Below, piece by piece: positions 1-8,511 of a stretch of 64,000 nt of DNA. The position numbers and the translations under genes are program-made. This stretch comes from Microbacterium oleivorans. GTDB taxonomy: Bacteria; Actinomycetota; Actinomycetes; Actinomycetales; Microbacteriaceae. The stretch covers positions 496,001 to 560,000 of the forward strand of contig NZ_LSTV01000001.1 of NCBI RefSeq assembly GCF_001644225.1, written 5' to 3'. Each line of letters starts with the position of its first letter. Position 1 is the stretch's first letter. The notes under the pieces are model-generated. The model made no database searches. It worked only from the letters and a program-made list of their open reading frames with translations, and was not told the DNA's origin.

Positions 1-594
1 CACGGGAACCCGGGAGACCGTGTGATCGCGCACGCGCAGCCGGTGCCGCAGGGCGTCGCCGACGGCGATGTCGAGGTCGCCGTCGCTCATCTGCGCGGCG
101 CTGAACCGGCCCGAGCGGTCGCGGTTCGCGACGACGGCGATCGCCCCGACCGCCACCTCGAGCAGCATCGTGCGGTGCGCGTCGGTGAACGCCGGGTCGG
201 CGAGGTCGGCGTCGGACGGGCGCAGGTACCGGCCGAGCAGGTCGCTGAGCGGAGTGAACACGCGGGTGAGGAACCGCAGGCCCGCGGGGCCCGCGAGGGG
301 GAGCGGCGAGCCGCGCCCGTCGAGGACGGCGTTCAGGCGCCCCGGGGAGCGGAACACGAGCGTCGCCTTCGCCGCACCCGGCACCTCGCCGTCGGCGCGG
401 CGGACGCCGTCCCGCGCGAACACGAGCCCGAGCGTGTCGCCCCCCACCACCCGCACCGTCAGCATCACCGGCTGCGGCAGGTCCGCGAGCAGCGTCGACG
501 CCTCGGGCGCGACCTCCGACAGCCGAGGCAGCGCGCCGAGGACGGCGTGCAGGTTGACCGCGGCGAGGACGCGGTCGTCGATCTCAGTCAGCAC
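1..594 (-). CDS. Partial conserved protein, SCP2-like fold suspected
   Basis: The C-terminus is cut by the left edge, leaving 198 residues. The likely start is a GTG at 594 that overlaps the end of the TetR gene, so the two are probably co-transcribed. The protein begins VLTEIDDRVLAAVNLHAV. It then has a stretch suggesting a beta-rich sterol-carrier (SCP2) type fold: MLTVRVVGGDTLGLVF, then ATLVFRSPGRLNAVLDG, then a helical segment with LTRVFTPLSDLLGRYL. No catalytic motif is visible. The SCP2 resemblance is an impression from the hydrophobic pattern only and the function is unknown. Position behind tetR and an SDR suggests the same regulon. Confidence 0.55.
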   Translation of the reverse strand, partial: MLTEIDDRVLAAVNLHAVLGALPRLSEVAPEASTLLADLPQPVMLTVRVVGGDTLGLVFARDGVRRADGEVPGAAKATLVFRSPGRLNAVLDGRGSPLPLAGPAGLRFLTRVFTPLSDLLGRYLRPSDADLADPAFTDAHRTMLLEVAVGAIAVVANRDRSGRFSAAQMSDGDLDIAVGDALRHRLRVRDHTVSRVPV

Positions 595-1210
595 GGGTGC
601 TCCCTTCGGTCGGTGCCCCGAGTGGGGCGGATGCCGCGGCGAGGGCCGTCGCAGCGAACGAGGCCGTGCGACGCGCGGCATCCGAGTCCCCGTCGGCGAG
701 CCACGTCGTCGTGAGGCCGTCCACGACGACCACGAGGTGGCGGGCGAGGTCGGCGACGGGCTGGGTCCAGCGGCTGCCGGTGATCTCGGCCGCGTAGACC
801 AGCACCTGCTCGGCCGCCCGGTAGTAGGTCTCCCACTGGGCGCGCATCTGGCCGGCGGGGTCGCGACGGCGTGCGACGAGGGCGAGCTCGAGGAGCGCGA
901 TCTCGTGGTCGGGGTCGCGCTCGAGCAGGTCGATGTAGCCCTCGAGACCCGAGCGGAGCGCCGCGACCATCGACGTCGGATCGATCGCCCGGGACTCGGC
1001 GGCGAAACGCTCCTGCTCGATGACCGTGTCGATGACCGCCGTCATGAGCTCGTCCTGCGTGCCGAAGATGTAGGTGAACGCACCGAGCGGCATGCCCGCG
1101 TCGGCTGTGATCGCGCGGGTGGTCGCCGCCGCGACGCCGCGCCGGGCGATGACCCGGATCGCGGCGGCGATGAGTTCGTCACGCCGCTCTTCGGGCGGCA
1201 TCCGGCGCAT
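584..1210 (-). CDS. TetR/AcrR family transcriptional regulator
   Basis: A 208-residue one-component repressor. The N-terminal helix-turn-helix covers about residues 10-55 (RDELIAAAIRVIARRGVAAATT, then MPLGAFTYIFGTQDELM). The all-helical ligand-binding domain fills the rest. The ATG at 1210 shares one base with the stop of the upstream SDR gene (TGATG), so the two are translationally coupled. The likely target is the 16-bp palindrome at 2021-2036 in front of the SDR gene, which would make this an autoregulated SDR-tetR operon. The family assignment is firm; the ligand is unknown. Confidence 0.88.
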   Translation of the reverse strand: MRRMPPEERRDELIAAAIRVIARRGVAAATTRAITADAGMPLGAFTYIFGTQDELMTAVIDTVIEQERFAAESRAIDPTSMVAALRSGLEGYIDLLERDPDHEIALLELALVARRRDPAGQMRAQWETYYRAAEQVLVYAAEITGSRWTQPVADLARHLVVVVDGLTTTWLADGDSDAARRTASFAATALAAASAPLGAPTEGSTRAD

Positions 1211-1983
1211 CAGGCGCTCCCCACCGCGCGGGCCGCGACCCACAGGCGCAGACGACGGGGCGAGACCCGGGCAGCCCAGCCCTGCACCCGGTTCGCCGCG
1301 CCGACGGTGCGGACGGGCGACGGGTTCGCGGCGTCGAGGGCGGCGAACGCCTCGTCGAGCACGTCGTCGACGGATTTCGTCGCACCGACCTTGAAGGTCT
1401 CGGAGCCCGCCGCCGTGAAGAACTCCGTCTCGGTGGGCCCCGGGCACAGGGCCAGCACGCGGAGGCCGGTGCCGCGCGTCTCCTGCCAGATCGCCTCGGT
1501 GAGCGAGGTGACGTACGCCTTCGTCGCCGCGTACACGGCGAGGCCCGGCAGCGGCTGGTGGCCGGCGTTGCTCGACACGTTGACGAGCACGCCGCGCGCG
1601 GCGATCAGGTGGGGGAGCAGCGCCCGGGTCAGCAGGGTGAGCGCCGCGACGTTGACCTGCACCTCGGCGGCGACCCGCGCCGCATCCTCGGCCACGAAGG
1701 GAGATGCCGTGCCGAACCCGGCGCTGTTGACGAGGCCCGCCGGGTGGATGCCGCGCTCGTCCAGCGCCGCTGCGATCGCGGCCGGTGCCGCCGGGTCGGC
1801 GAGGTCGGCGGCCAGAACGGTCGCCTCGACGCGGTGCAGCCCGCGGAGCTCCTCGGCGAGGGTCTCGAGGCGGTTGGTGCGTCGCGCGACGAGAACGACG
1901 TCGTACCCCCGCGCGGCGAAGCGGCGCGCGAATCCGGCGCCGATCCCCGAGCTGGCTCCGGTGATGACGATGGCTCCCGGCAT
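1210..1983 (-). CDS. Short-chain dehydrogenase/reductase
   Basis: A 257-residue classical SDR. The nucleotide-binding motif TGASSGIG lies at residues 8-15, the NSAG motif is present, and the active site is YAATK with an upstream VSSNAG serine. It should catalyse NAD(P)(H)-dependent oxidation or reduction of an alcohol or ketone in the cytoplasm; the substrate is not evident. The ATG at 1983 is chosen because MPGAIVITG is the family N-terminus and a GGGAGG Shine-Dalgarno precedes it. It is the first gene of a tetR-controlled operon. Confidence 0.88.
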   Translation of the reverse strand: MPGAIVITGASSGIGAGFARRFAARGYDVVLVARRTNRLETLAEELRGLHRVEATVLAADLADPAAPAAIAAALDERGIHPAGLVNSAGFGTASPFVAEDAARVAAEVQVNVAALTLLTRALLPHLIAARGVLVNVSSNAGHQPLPGLAVYAATKAYVTSLTEAIWQETRGTGLRVLALCPGPTETEFFTAAGSETFKVGATKSVDDVLDEAFAALDAANPSPVRTVGAANRVQGWAARVSPRRLRLWVAARAVGSA

Positions 1984-2020
1984 GAGGCCTCCCGTGTGTG
2001 GACCGTGTGGCGGACCAAAG

Positions 2021-2036
2021 TTGTACAGATGTACAA
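2021..2036. promoter_or_regulatory. Candidate TetR operator (perfect inverted repeat)
   Basis: TTGTACAGATGTACAA consists of two 7-bp arms around a 2-bp centre. It is 37 bp upstream of the SDR start and AT-rich against a very GC-rich background. Its position in front of an SDR-tetR operon fits autorepression. A CATACT hexamer further upstream (2050-2055, minus strand) could be the -10 element, which would place this site near the transcription start. Confidence 0.7.
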
Positions 2037-2080
2037 GTCCGGTGGTCACTCAGTATGGCCGGGCACGAACGCCACGTAAA

Positions 2081-2113
2081 GAGGCGGATGCCGGGAGCAC
2101 CGGCATCCGCCTC
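2081..2113 (-). terminator. Intrinsic terminator hairpin after the dehydrogenase gene
   Basis: GAGGCGGATGCCGG (2081-2094) and its exact complement (2100-2113) form a 14-bp stem with a 5-nt loop. It lies 11 bp past the stop of the Leu-type dehydrogenase gene and before the SDR promoter region. There is no long U tract, as is common in actinobacteria. Confidence 0.8.
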
Positions 2114-2124
2114 GATACGTGCGA

Positions 2125-3198
2125 TCAGACCGCCGCGGGCTCGCGCCTGCCGGCCGCCAGCCGCTCGGCCGCGTAGGCCTCGGCCGCGTCGAGCGGGGTG
2201 ACCCCGCGTGCGGCGGCGTCGTCGAACAGCCGGCGCAGCGTGTCGCCGATGCCGTCGATGCGGGTCGCGATCTCATCGCGGTGACCGGGGGTCCGCGCCT
2301 CGACGTCGAGGTAGATGACGCCGCCGGCGTTCGCGACGAAGTCAGGGGCGTAGAGGATGCCGCGGTCCGCGAGGCGTGCGGCGCCCGAGCGGTCGGCGAG
2401 CGGGTTGTTCGCGGGTCCGCAGACGGCCTTCGCCGCGAGCGCGTCGATGACGTCGTCGTCGAGGACGCCGCCGATACCGGCCGGGACGAACACGTCCGCC
2501 GGCACGAGGTGCTCGGTGCCGGGCTCGACCCACGTCGCGCCGAGCTCCGCCGCGAGCGACATCTTCGCCGGGTTCACGTCGGTGACCGTGAGGAGCGCGC
2601 CCTCGCCCGACAGACGCACGGCGAGCCGGCTGCCGACCTGGCCGAGGCCCGAGATCGTGATGCGGCGGCCGGCCACGTCGGGGGACCCCGCGACGCGTTC
2701 GAGAGTCGCACGGAGGGCGGCGTAGACGCCGCGGCTCGTGGGACCGGCGGGCTCGCCCGAGCCGCCGACCGAGTCGGGCAGCCCCACGACGTGGGCGGTG
2801 CGCTCGCTGACGACGAGCATGTCCTCCGTCGTCGAGCCCACGTCCTCCGCCGTGCGGTACAGGCCGCCGAACGACTCGACGGCGTCGCCGAGGTCGAGGA
2901 AGGCCGCGCGTCGACGATCGGCGTCGAGCGTGTCGCCCTCGCGCAGCGCGATGACCGACTTGCCGCCCCCGGCATCCAGCCCCGCGGTCGCGTTCTTGAG
3001 CGTCATCGCGGCCGACAGCCGCAGCGCGTCGCCCATCGCATCGGACCAGTGCGGGTAGCGCCACAGGCGGGCGCCGCCGAGGGCGGGGCCGAGCGCCGAG
3101 GAGTGCAGGGCGACGGTGACGACGAGTCCGCTGCGCCGACCCGTGATCACCTCCACGCGTTCGTGGGTGAGATCGGGCAGGGGCAGGGTGTGCGTCAT
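2125..3198 (-). CDS. Glu/Leu/Phe/Val dehydrogenase family (leucine dehydrogenase-like)
   Basis: 357 residues. Substrate-binding lysine in MTLKNA (K68) and catalytic lysine in GGGKSVI (K80), followed by a Rossmann fold with GLGQVGS at about 184-190. It should oxidatively deaminate branched-chain or aromatic amino acids to 2-oxo acids with NAD+. Length and motif order fit leucine/valine/phenylalanine dehydrogenases better than glutamate dehydrogenase, which is usually longer. The ATG at 3198 has an AGAAGGA Shine-Dalgarno. It is monocistronic, with a strong hairpin just after the stop, and divergent from the methyltransferase gene. Confidence 0.88.
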   Translation of the reverse strand: MTHTLPLPDLTHERVEVITGRRSGLVVTVALHSSALGPALGGARLWRYPHWSDAMGDALRLSAAMTLKNATAGLDAGGGKSVIALREGDTLDADRRRAAFLDLGDAVESFGGLYRTAEDVGSTTEDMLVVSERTAHVVGLPDSVGGSGEPAGPTSRGVYAALRATLERVAGSPDVAGRRITISGLGQVGSRLAVRLSGEGALLTVTDVNPAKMSLAAELGATWVEPGTEHLVPADVFVPAGIGGVLDDDVIDALAAKAVCGPANNPLADRSGAARLADRGILYAPDFVANAGGVIYLDVEARTPGHRDEIATRIDGIGDTLRRLFDDAAARGVTPLDAAEAYAAERLAAGRREPAAV

Positions 3199-3294
3199 TG
3201 CATTCCTTCTCGGCGGGCCTTGTGGGCGCTGCGGTGCGGATGCCGCCGATGTGCGGCATCCGTCATCATTCTGCCTCGCATATCGCTCGACGCC

Positions 3295-3300
3295 TAGGCT
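3295..3300 (+). promoter_or_regulatory. -10 element TAGGCT, leaderless start at 3308
   Basis: TAGGCT ends 7 nt before the ATG at 3308 and no Shine-Dalgarno is present. The transcript would therefore begin at or next to the start codon. Confidence 0.6.
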
Positions 3301-3307
3301 GTCGACC

Positions 3308-4111
3308 ATGCAGACCGAGCGGTACTCCCACGGCCACCACGAGAGCGTGCTGCGGGCGCACACCTGGCGGACGGCGGAGAACTCGGTCGGGTACCTGCTG
3401 CCGCACCTGCGCCCCGGCGCCTCGCTCCTCGACGTCGGCGCGGGCCCCGGCACGATCACCGTCGACCTGGCGCGCCGCCTCGCCCCCGGCCGGGTCGTCG
3501 GCGTCGACGCGTCGGCCGACGTCGTCGCCCAGGCGCAGGACCATGCCGCGGCCGAGGGCGTCACGAACGTCACCTTCGCGACCGCCGACGCCTACCGCCT
3601 CGACGCCGCGGACGGGTCCTTCGACATCGTGCACACGCACCAGCTGCTGCAGCACCTCGCACGTCCCGTCGACGCCCTGCGCGAGTTCCGTCGCGTCGCG
3701 GGGCCGGACGGGCTCGTCGCCGCGCGCGAGGTCGACTATGCGGGCATCATCATCCACCCCCACATCCCCGCGCTCGACGACTGGCTCGACCTGCTGCTGC
3801 GGATGGGGCGCACCAACGGCGGCGAGCCCTCGGCGGGACGGCGCCTCAAGGCGTGGGCGCGCGCGGCCGGGTTCGCCGACGTCGCCGTGAGCGCGTCGAC
3901 CTGGCTGTTCGAGACCGACGAGCAGCGGGCCTGGTGGGGAGGGTCGTGGGCCGACCGCGCCCTGCACTCCTCGTACGCCGACCACGCGCTCGAACAGGGC
4001 ATCGCCGACCGGGCCGACCTCGAACGCATCTCGGCGGGATGGCGCGAGTGGGCCGCGTCCGAGGACGGCTGGCTGCTCATGCCCCACGGCGAGATCCTGG
4101 CGAGAGGCTGA
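3308..4111 (+). CDS. Class I SAM-dependent methyltransferase
   Basis: 267 residues. Motif I is LLDVGAGPGTI at about residues 40-50, followed by the acidic ribose-binding segment GVDAS and a motif IV-like FDIVHTHQLLQHL. This matches the Methyltransf_11/25-type small-molecule methyltransferases. The substrate is unknown. The start is the ATG at 3308, which lacks a Shine-Dalgarno but sits 7 nt after a TAGGCT hexamer. The ybaK gene begins only 4 bp after its stop, so the two form one transcript. Confidence 0.85.
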   Translation: MQTERYSHGHHESVLRAHTWRTAENSVGYLLPHLRPGASLLDVGAGPGTITVDLARRLAPGRVVGVDASADVVAQAQDHAAAEGVTNVTFATADAYRLDAADGSFDIVHTHQLLQHLARPVDALREFRRVAGPDGLVAAREVDYAGIIIHPHIPALDDWLDLLLRMGRTNGGEPSAGRRLKAWARAAGFADVAVSASTWLFETDEQRAWWGGSWADRALHSSYADHALEQGIADRADLERISAGWREWAASEDGWLLMPHGEILARG

Positions 4112-4115
4112 CCCC

Positions 4116-4592
4116 GTGACCGAGAACCTCAGCGCGCGCAGCCGCCTCGTGCACGACGCCCTGCGGGCCGCCGGCATCCCGGGGGAGATCGTCGTCCTGC
4201 CCGATGCCGCCTCCACTGCGGCGCTCGCCGCCGCCGCCCTCGGAGTCGAGGTCGGCGCGATCGCCAACAGCCTTGTGTTCCAGTGCGACGGCGTCCCGCT
4301 GCTCGTGATGACCAGCGGCGCCCACCGCGTCGACACCGCCGTCCTCGCCGATCGCATCGGGCGAGGGAGGATCAGCCGGGCGACCCCCGAGCAGGTGCGC
4401 GAGGCGACCGGCCAGGCCATCGGCGGCGTCGCGCCCACCGGGCACCCCGCGCCGCTCGAGACCCTCGTCGACGAGGACCTCGCCCGCTACCCGCAGATCT
4501 GGGCGGCCGGCGGCACCCCGCACACGGTCTTCCCGATGACGTTCGACGAGCTCGTCCGCCTCACCGGCGGCCGGGTCGTCTCCGTCGTGTGA
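4116..4592 (+). CDS. YbaK/EbsC-type aminoacyl-tRNA deacylase
   Basis: 158 residues covering one YbaK/ProX editing domain (ALGVEVGAIANSLVF, then LLVMTSGAHRVDT, then GGVAPTGHP). Members hydrolyse mischarged aminoacyl-tRNAs such as Cys-tRNA(Pro). In many characterised members the segment after the first helix carries a conserved lysine (IVKSLVF-like). Here the same position reads IANSLVF, with asparagine, which suggests altered specificity. The GTG start at 4116 lies 4 bp after the methyltransferase stop. Confidence 0.85.
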   Translation: MTENLSARSRLVHDALRAAGIPGEIVVLPDAASTAALAAAALGVEVGAIANSLVFQCDGVPLLVMTSGAHRVDTAVLADRIGRGRISRATPEQVREATGQAIGGVAPTGHPAPLETLVDEDLARYPQIWAAGGTPHTVFPMTFDELVRLTGGRVVSVV

Positions 4593-4608
4593 GGACCGGC
4601 CGTCGAGC

Positions 4609-4953
4609 TCAGGTGTGGATGAGCTCGCGCCAGTTCAGCGGCACGCGTCCGCGGGGCCCGGGGGAGGGTTGATCGGCGGGGTGGCTGGTCGGCGGCGCCA
4701 ACTCGGGACCCTCGAACATCGCCTCGTCGACGTAGTCCCAGTACCAGTCCTCGCCGGGCTCGAAGCTCTGCACGAGCCGGTGCCCGGTCTCGCGGAAGTG
4801 CGCCGTCGCGTGCTGCCCGGGCGACGTGTCGCAGCATCCCACGTGCCCGCACGACGCGCAGCGGCGCAGGTGCACCCAGAAGCCCTCGTGCTCGTCGCAC
4901 TCCCGGCAGCCGCTCCCCGACGGGGCGGCGTTGGTGTCGATGTCGGAGCTCAT
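4609..4953 (-). CDS. UBP-type zinc finger protein
   Basis: A 114-residue protein whose first 60 residues form a ZnF-UBP domain. Putative zinc ligands are CRECDEH, CASCGHVGCC and the spaced histidines of QHATAHFRETGH. The tail (EDWYWDYVDEAMFEGPEL) is acidic and aromatic. Bacterial members are small stand-alone proteins of unproven function. It starts 14 bp after the flavoprotein gene, so the two are co-expressed and may interact. The ATG at 4953 has GGAA upstream. Confidence 0.85.
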   Translation of the reverse strand: MSSDIDTNAAPSGSGCRECDEHEGFWVHLRRCASCGHVGCCDTSPGQHATAHFRETGHRLVQSFEPGEDWYWDYVDEAMFEGPELAPPTSHPADQPSPGPRGRVPLNWRELIHT

Positions 4954-4967
4954 CCGGTTCCTTCCGG

Positions 4968-6614
4968 TCAGTAGGCGAGAGCGCGGTGGACGGAGGCGAC
5001 GGCGCTCGAGCCCTCGCCGACCGCGGCGGCGACGCGCTTCATGGATCCGCGGCGGACGTCGCCGGCCGCGAACACCCGCGGTGCCGACGTCTCGAACGGG
5101 AACGGCTCCCGCCCGAGGTCCCGCCACTGCGCGATGGACTGCACGGCGACGTCGGTCCCGGTGCGGATGAAGCCGTCGGTGTCGCGATCGAGCGTCGGCA
5201 GCCACGAGGTGGCCGGGTCCGCCCCGATGAAGCAGAACAGGCCGCGGGCATCGACCGCGCCGGCCGAGTCGATCGTGACCGATTCGAGCGTCCCGTCGCC
5301 GTCGAGTCCGGTGACGTGGGATGCGGTGTGCACCCGCACGCGCGGATCCTCGGCCAGCCGGTCGGCGAGGTAGCTCGACATGCGCGCGCGCAGGTCGCCA
5401 CCGCGCACGACGAGGTGCACCGGCGACCCGTGCGCGGCGAGATAGAGGGCCGCCTGACCCGCCGAGTTCGCCCCGCCGACCACGACCACCGGCTTGCCCT
5501 GCACCTGCCGGAGCTCGAGGGGTGTCGCGGCGTAGTAGACGCCCGAGCGCTCGAAGTCCTCCCAACGGTCGAGGGCCAGTCGCCGGTACGCGGCGCCGGA
5601 GGTGACGATCGCGCTCCGCGCGCGGATCACGCGGCCGTCGGCGAGGGTCACATCGAGCAGATCCGCACCGACCTGGTCGAGGGCGACCGCCTCGCACGGT
5701 GCGTACACCCGCACGCCGAACTTCAGCGCTTGCAGCACCGCCTGCCCGATGAGGTCGCCGCCGCTCACGCCGAAGGGGAACCCGAGGAAGTTCTCGATGC
5801 GCGACGTGGATGCCGCCTGCCCGCCGGGGGCGACGGCGTCGAGGAGGACCGTGCTGAGGCCCTCGGAGGCGCCGTAGATCGCGGCGGCCAGTCCCGCGGG
5901 CCCGCCGCCCACGACGACGAGGTCCACGATCTCGTCGGACTCGGCCTGGTAGCTGAGTCCGAGGCGCTCGGCGACGAGGCCGGGGGTGGCGCGGGGGATC
6001 GGCTCGCCCTGGACGTAGGCGACCGGAAGGTCCTCGGGCGACACGTCGTGACCGTCGAGCGTCGGCAGCTCGTCGGGCGCCAAGGTGACCGCCTTGTGGA
6101 CGAGGTCGAGGCGTTCGGCGAAGCGCCGGAGCGACAGGAAGTCGTTCGAGGTCGTCGTCCCGACGAACTTCAGGGTCATCGCGGCAGGACCCGTGCGCAG
6201 GGATTCCCGCCGGGCCCACAGCGCGTGCAGGATCACGTCGCAGAGCTCGTCGTCCTCGCTCATGATCTCGCGCAGGGCGGCGCGCGAGAGCCGGTGCACG
6301 CGACCCGCCTGCGTCACCCGCGCCGACAGGAACGCGCTCTGACCGTTGAGGATGCCGAGCTCGCCGGCGAACCGCCCGGGACCGACCGTCGTGATCACCG
6401 CTTCGCCGACCCATCGGAGGGCGTCGCGGACGATCTCCACCTCGCCGCTCTCGACGAAGATCAGGTCGTATCCCGCCTCGCCGGTGCGGAAGACGTAGTC
6501 GCCGACCTCGACGTCCTGCGGGACGGCAGCCGCGATCAGTCGGTGCCAGTGCGCGTCCGACAGGTCGGGCGACATTATGGCGTCCATCGCGGTGGGAGCG
6601 GTCTCTTCGGTCAT
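4968..6614 (-). CDS. cNMP-binding / thioredoxin reductase-like flavoprotein without redox CxxC
   Basis: 548 residues in three parts. A cyclic-nucleotide-binding-like domain (about 20-120) comes first, then a glutaredoxin-like segment without cysteines (about 145-220), then a thioredoxin-reductase-type FAD/NAD(P)H module (about 230-548) with VVGGGPAGLAAA and a second dinucleotide motif VVVGGANSAGQAA. Where thioredoxin reductases carry CATC, this protein reads YYAATPLE (360-367), so it cannot pass electrons through a disulfide. It is therefore an FAD oxidoreductase of unknown acceptor with a built-in sensory domain. The ATG at 6614 is preferred over an upstream TTG. It sits between nhaA-dsbA and the UBP zinc finger gene in one operon. 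Confidence 0.85.
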   Translation of the reverse strand: MTEETAPTAMDAIMSPDLSDAHWHRLIAAAVPQDVEVGDYVFRTGEAGYDLIFVESGEVEIVRDALRWVGEAVITTVGPGRFAGELGILNGQSAFLSARVTQAGRVHRLSRAALREIMSEDDELCDVILHALWARRESLRTGPAAMTLKFVGTTTSNDFLSLRRFAERLDLVHKAVTLAPDELPTLDGHDVSPEDLPVAYVQGEPIPRATPGLVAERLGLSYQAESDEIVDLVVVGGGPAGLAAAIYGASEGLSTVLLDAVAPGGQAASTSRIENFLGFPFGVSGGDLIGQAVLQALKFGVRVYAPCEAVALDQVGADLLDVTLADGRVIRARSAIVTSGAAYRRLALDRWEDFERSGVYYAATPLELRQVQGKPVVVVGGANSAGQAALYLAAHGSPVHLVVRGGDLRARMSSYLADRLAEDPRVRVHTASHVTGLDGDGTLESVTIDSAGAVDARGLFCFIGADPATSWLPTLDRDTDGFIRTGTDVAVQSIAQWRDLGREPFPFETSAPRVFAAGDVRRGSMKRVAAAVGEGSSAVASVHRALAY

Positions 6615-6624
6615 GCCGATCAAC

Positions 6625-8457
6625 CTACCGACCCGCCGGCGCGACCGGCTCGTCGGCGTCCGACTGCAAGGCGCGGATGAGCGACTGGGCGTCGTACGGG
6701 CCGGTGTGCCGGCGGCCGTTGACGAAGAACGTCGGCACGGAACGGATGTTCATCGCCTCGGCGTCGAACATGTCGTCGCGGACGCGGCTCGCGACGTCCG
6801 GCGCGGTCAGGTCACGCTCGAACTTCGGCACGTCGAGCCCCAGCTTCTCGGCGAGCCGCACGATGTCGGAGGGCAGCTGGTTGTCCTGGTCGGCGAACAG
6901 GCCCCGCTCGAACTCGAAGAACTTGCCCTGCTTCGCCGCCGCCTCCGACGCCTCGGCGCCCGCGAGCGCGTTGGGGTGCTGCTCGGTGAGCGGCGCGTGC
7001 CGCCAGACGTAGCGCAGGTTCGGGCCGAGCTCGGCCATGACCTCCTGGATCGACCCCGACGCCTTCAGGCAGAAACCGCACTGGAAGTCGCCGTACTCGA
7101 CGATCTCGTAGGGAGCGTCGAGAGGGCCGAAGATGTGATCGCGCCGCGGGTCGACCGGGCGGACGAGGGTCTGCCCGACCTCCTCCTCGGGGTGGCGCGC
7201 ATCCGCGACGCGGAAGACCAGTGCGCCGAGGGCGAAGGCCAGGACGGATGCCGCGAGCACCCCCACGCGCGCCTCGTTCTGCGCGTCGGGGTCCTCGATC
7301 GCGAGGTCGATGATGAACAGCGAGATGGTGAAGCCGATGCCGGCGAGGGCCGCGCCGCCCGCGATGCGGTCGAGCGAGAGCCCGGGACCGAAGTCGCCGA
7401 TGCGAAGGGCCTTCAGGACGGCGGTCGACCCCCAGATGCCGGCGAACTTGCCGACGACGAGGCCGACGACGATGCCCCATGTGAGCGGCGACATCGCGGC
7501 CGCTGCGAGGATCTCGGGGCTGAGCGTCACGCCCGCGTTCGCGAGGGCGAACAGGGGCAGGATCACGTAGGCGACGTACGGCGCGTATGCGGTCTGCAGC
7601 CGCTCGTTGATCGAGATCGACTCGCGAAGGCTGTTCGCCGCCGCGCGGGCGTACTCGGTGCTCGGCGACTGCCGGAAGGTGCGGGCGAGCTCGAGCGCGT
7701 GCTCGACGTCGCGGCGGTCGGGGCGGTAGACGGGGACGAGGAGCGCGATGGCGACACCCGCGAGCGTCGGGTGCACACCGGAGGCGAGGAAGGCGAGCCA
7801 CACGACGATCGCGAGGGTCGCGTAGATCGGCCCGCGCCCGCCGCGGAGGTACCGGACGAAGTAGATGCCGACGAGGCCGACGGCGGCGACGAGCAGCGGC
7901 ATCGGGGTGAAGGTGTCGGTGTAGACGAGGGCGATGATGCTGAGCGCCCCGATGTCGTCGACGACGGCCAGGGCGAGCAGGAACACGCGCAGGCGCCCCG
8001 ACCCCCGCGGCCCGATGAGCGCGAGGGCGCCGACGAGGAAGGCGGTGTCGGTCGAGATGACGACGCCCCAGGCATCCGCGTTCCCCGTGGGGCCGGCGAT
8101 GAGGACGAACAGCAGCGCGGGCAGGGCGAGGCCGGCGACGGCGGCGACGACGGGCACGACGGCGCGCGACCAGCTGGTCAGCTCGCCGATCGCGAACTCG
8201 CGCCGCACCTCGAGGCCGACCGTGAAGAAGAAGATCGCCATCAGGGCGTCGTTCACGAGCGCGTGCAGCGTGAAGTCGAGTCGGATGTCACCGAGCCCGA
8301 TCGACAGGTGCGTCTCCCAGAAGCCGTGGTAGGTGCCCGAGGAGACGTTCGCCCACACGATGGCGGCCGCCGTCGCCAGGAGCAGCAGGAGCGCGCCCAT
8401 GCGGGTGCGCCCCATCCTGCCGATGTGGTCCGCGATCGAGGCGAGCTTGCGCGCCAT
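6625..8457 (-). CDS. nhaA: Na+/H+ antiporter NhaA fused to a DsbA-like thioredoxin domain
   Basis: 610 residues. Residues 1-415 are NhaA: many membrane helices, with STDTAF and VVDDIG carrying the aspartates that bind Na+/H+ (D137, D167, D168). Residues about 430-600 are a DsbA/thioredoxin-like domain with the active-site CGFC at 460-463 and the cis-proline segment RSVPTFFVNG. The antiporter half exchanges Na+ for protons; the fused domain is presumably a thiol oxidoreductase attached to the membrane. A strong GGAGGA Shine-Dalgarno precedes the ATG at 8457. The flavoprotein gene follows within 11 bp. Confidence 0.93.
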   Translation of the reverse strand: MARKLASIADHIGRMGRTRMGALLLLLATAAAIVWANVSSGTYHGFWETHLSIGLGDIRLDFTLHALVNDALMAIFFFTVGLEVRREFAIGELTSWSRAVVPVVAAVAGLALPALLFVLIAGPTGNADAWGVVISTDTAFLVGALALIGPRGSGRLRVFLLALAVVDDIGALSIIALVYTDTFTPMPLLVAAVGLVGIYFVRYLRGGRGPIYATLAIVVWLAFLASGVHPTLAGVAIALLVPVYRPDRRDVEHALELARTFRQSPSTEYARAAANSLRESISINERLQTAYAPYVAYVILPLFALANAGVTLSPEILAAAAMSPLTWGIVVGLVVGKFAGIWGSTAVLKALRIGDFGPGLSLDRIAGGAALAGIGFTISLFIIDLAIEDPDAQNEARVGVLAASVLAFALGALVFRVADARHPEEEVGQTLVRPVDPRRDHIFGPLDAPYEIVEYGDFQCGFCLKASGSIQEVMAELGPNLRYVWRHAPLTEQHPNALAGAEASEAAAKQGKFFEFERGLFADQDNQLPSDIVRLAEKLGLDVPKFERDLTAPDVASRVRDDMFDAEAMNIRSVPTFFVNGRRHTGPYDAQSLIRALQSDADEPVAPAGR

Positions 8458-8511
8458 GCATCCTCCGGGGGTCGAGTCGGACCTCAGTCTCCACCCGAAC
8501 CGGGGGAGCTG

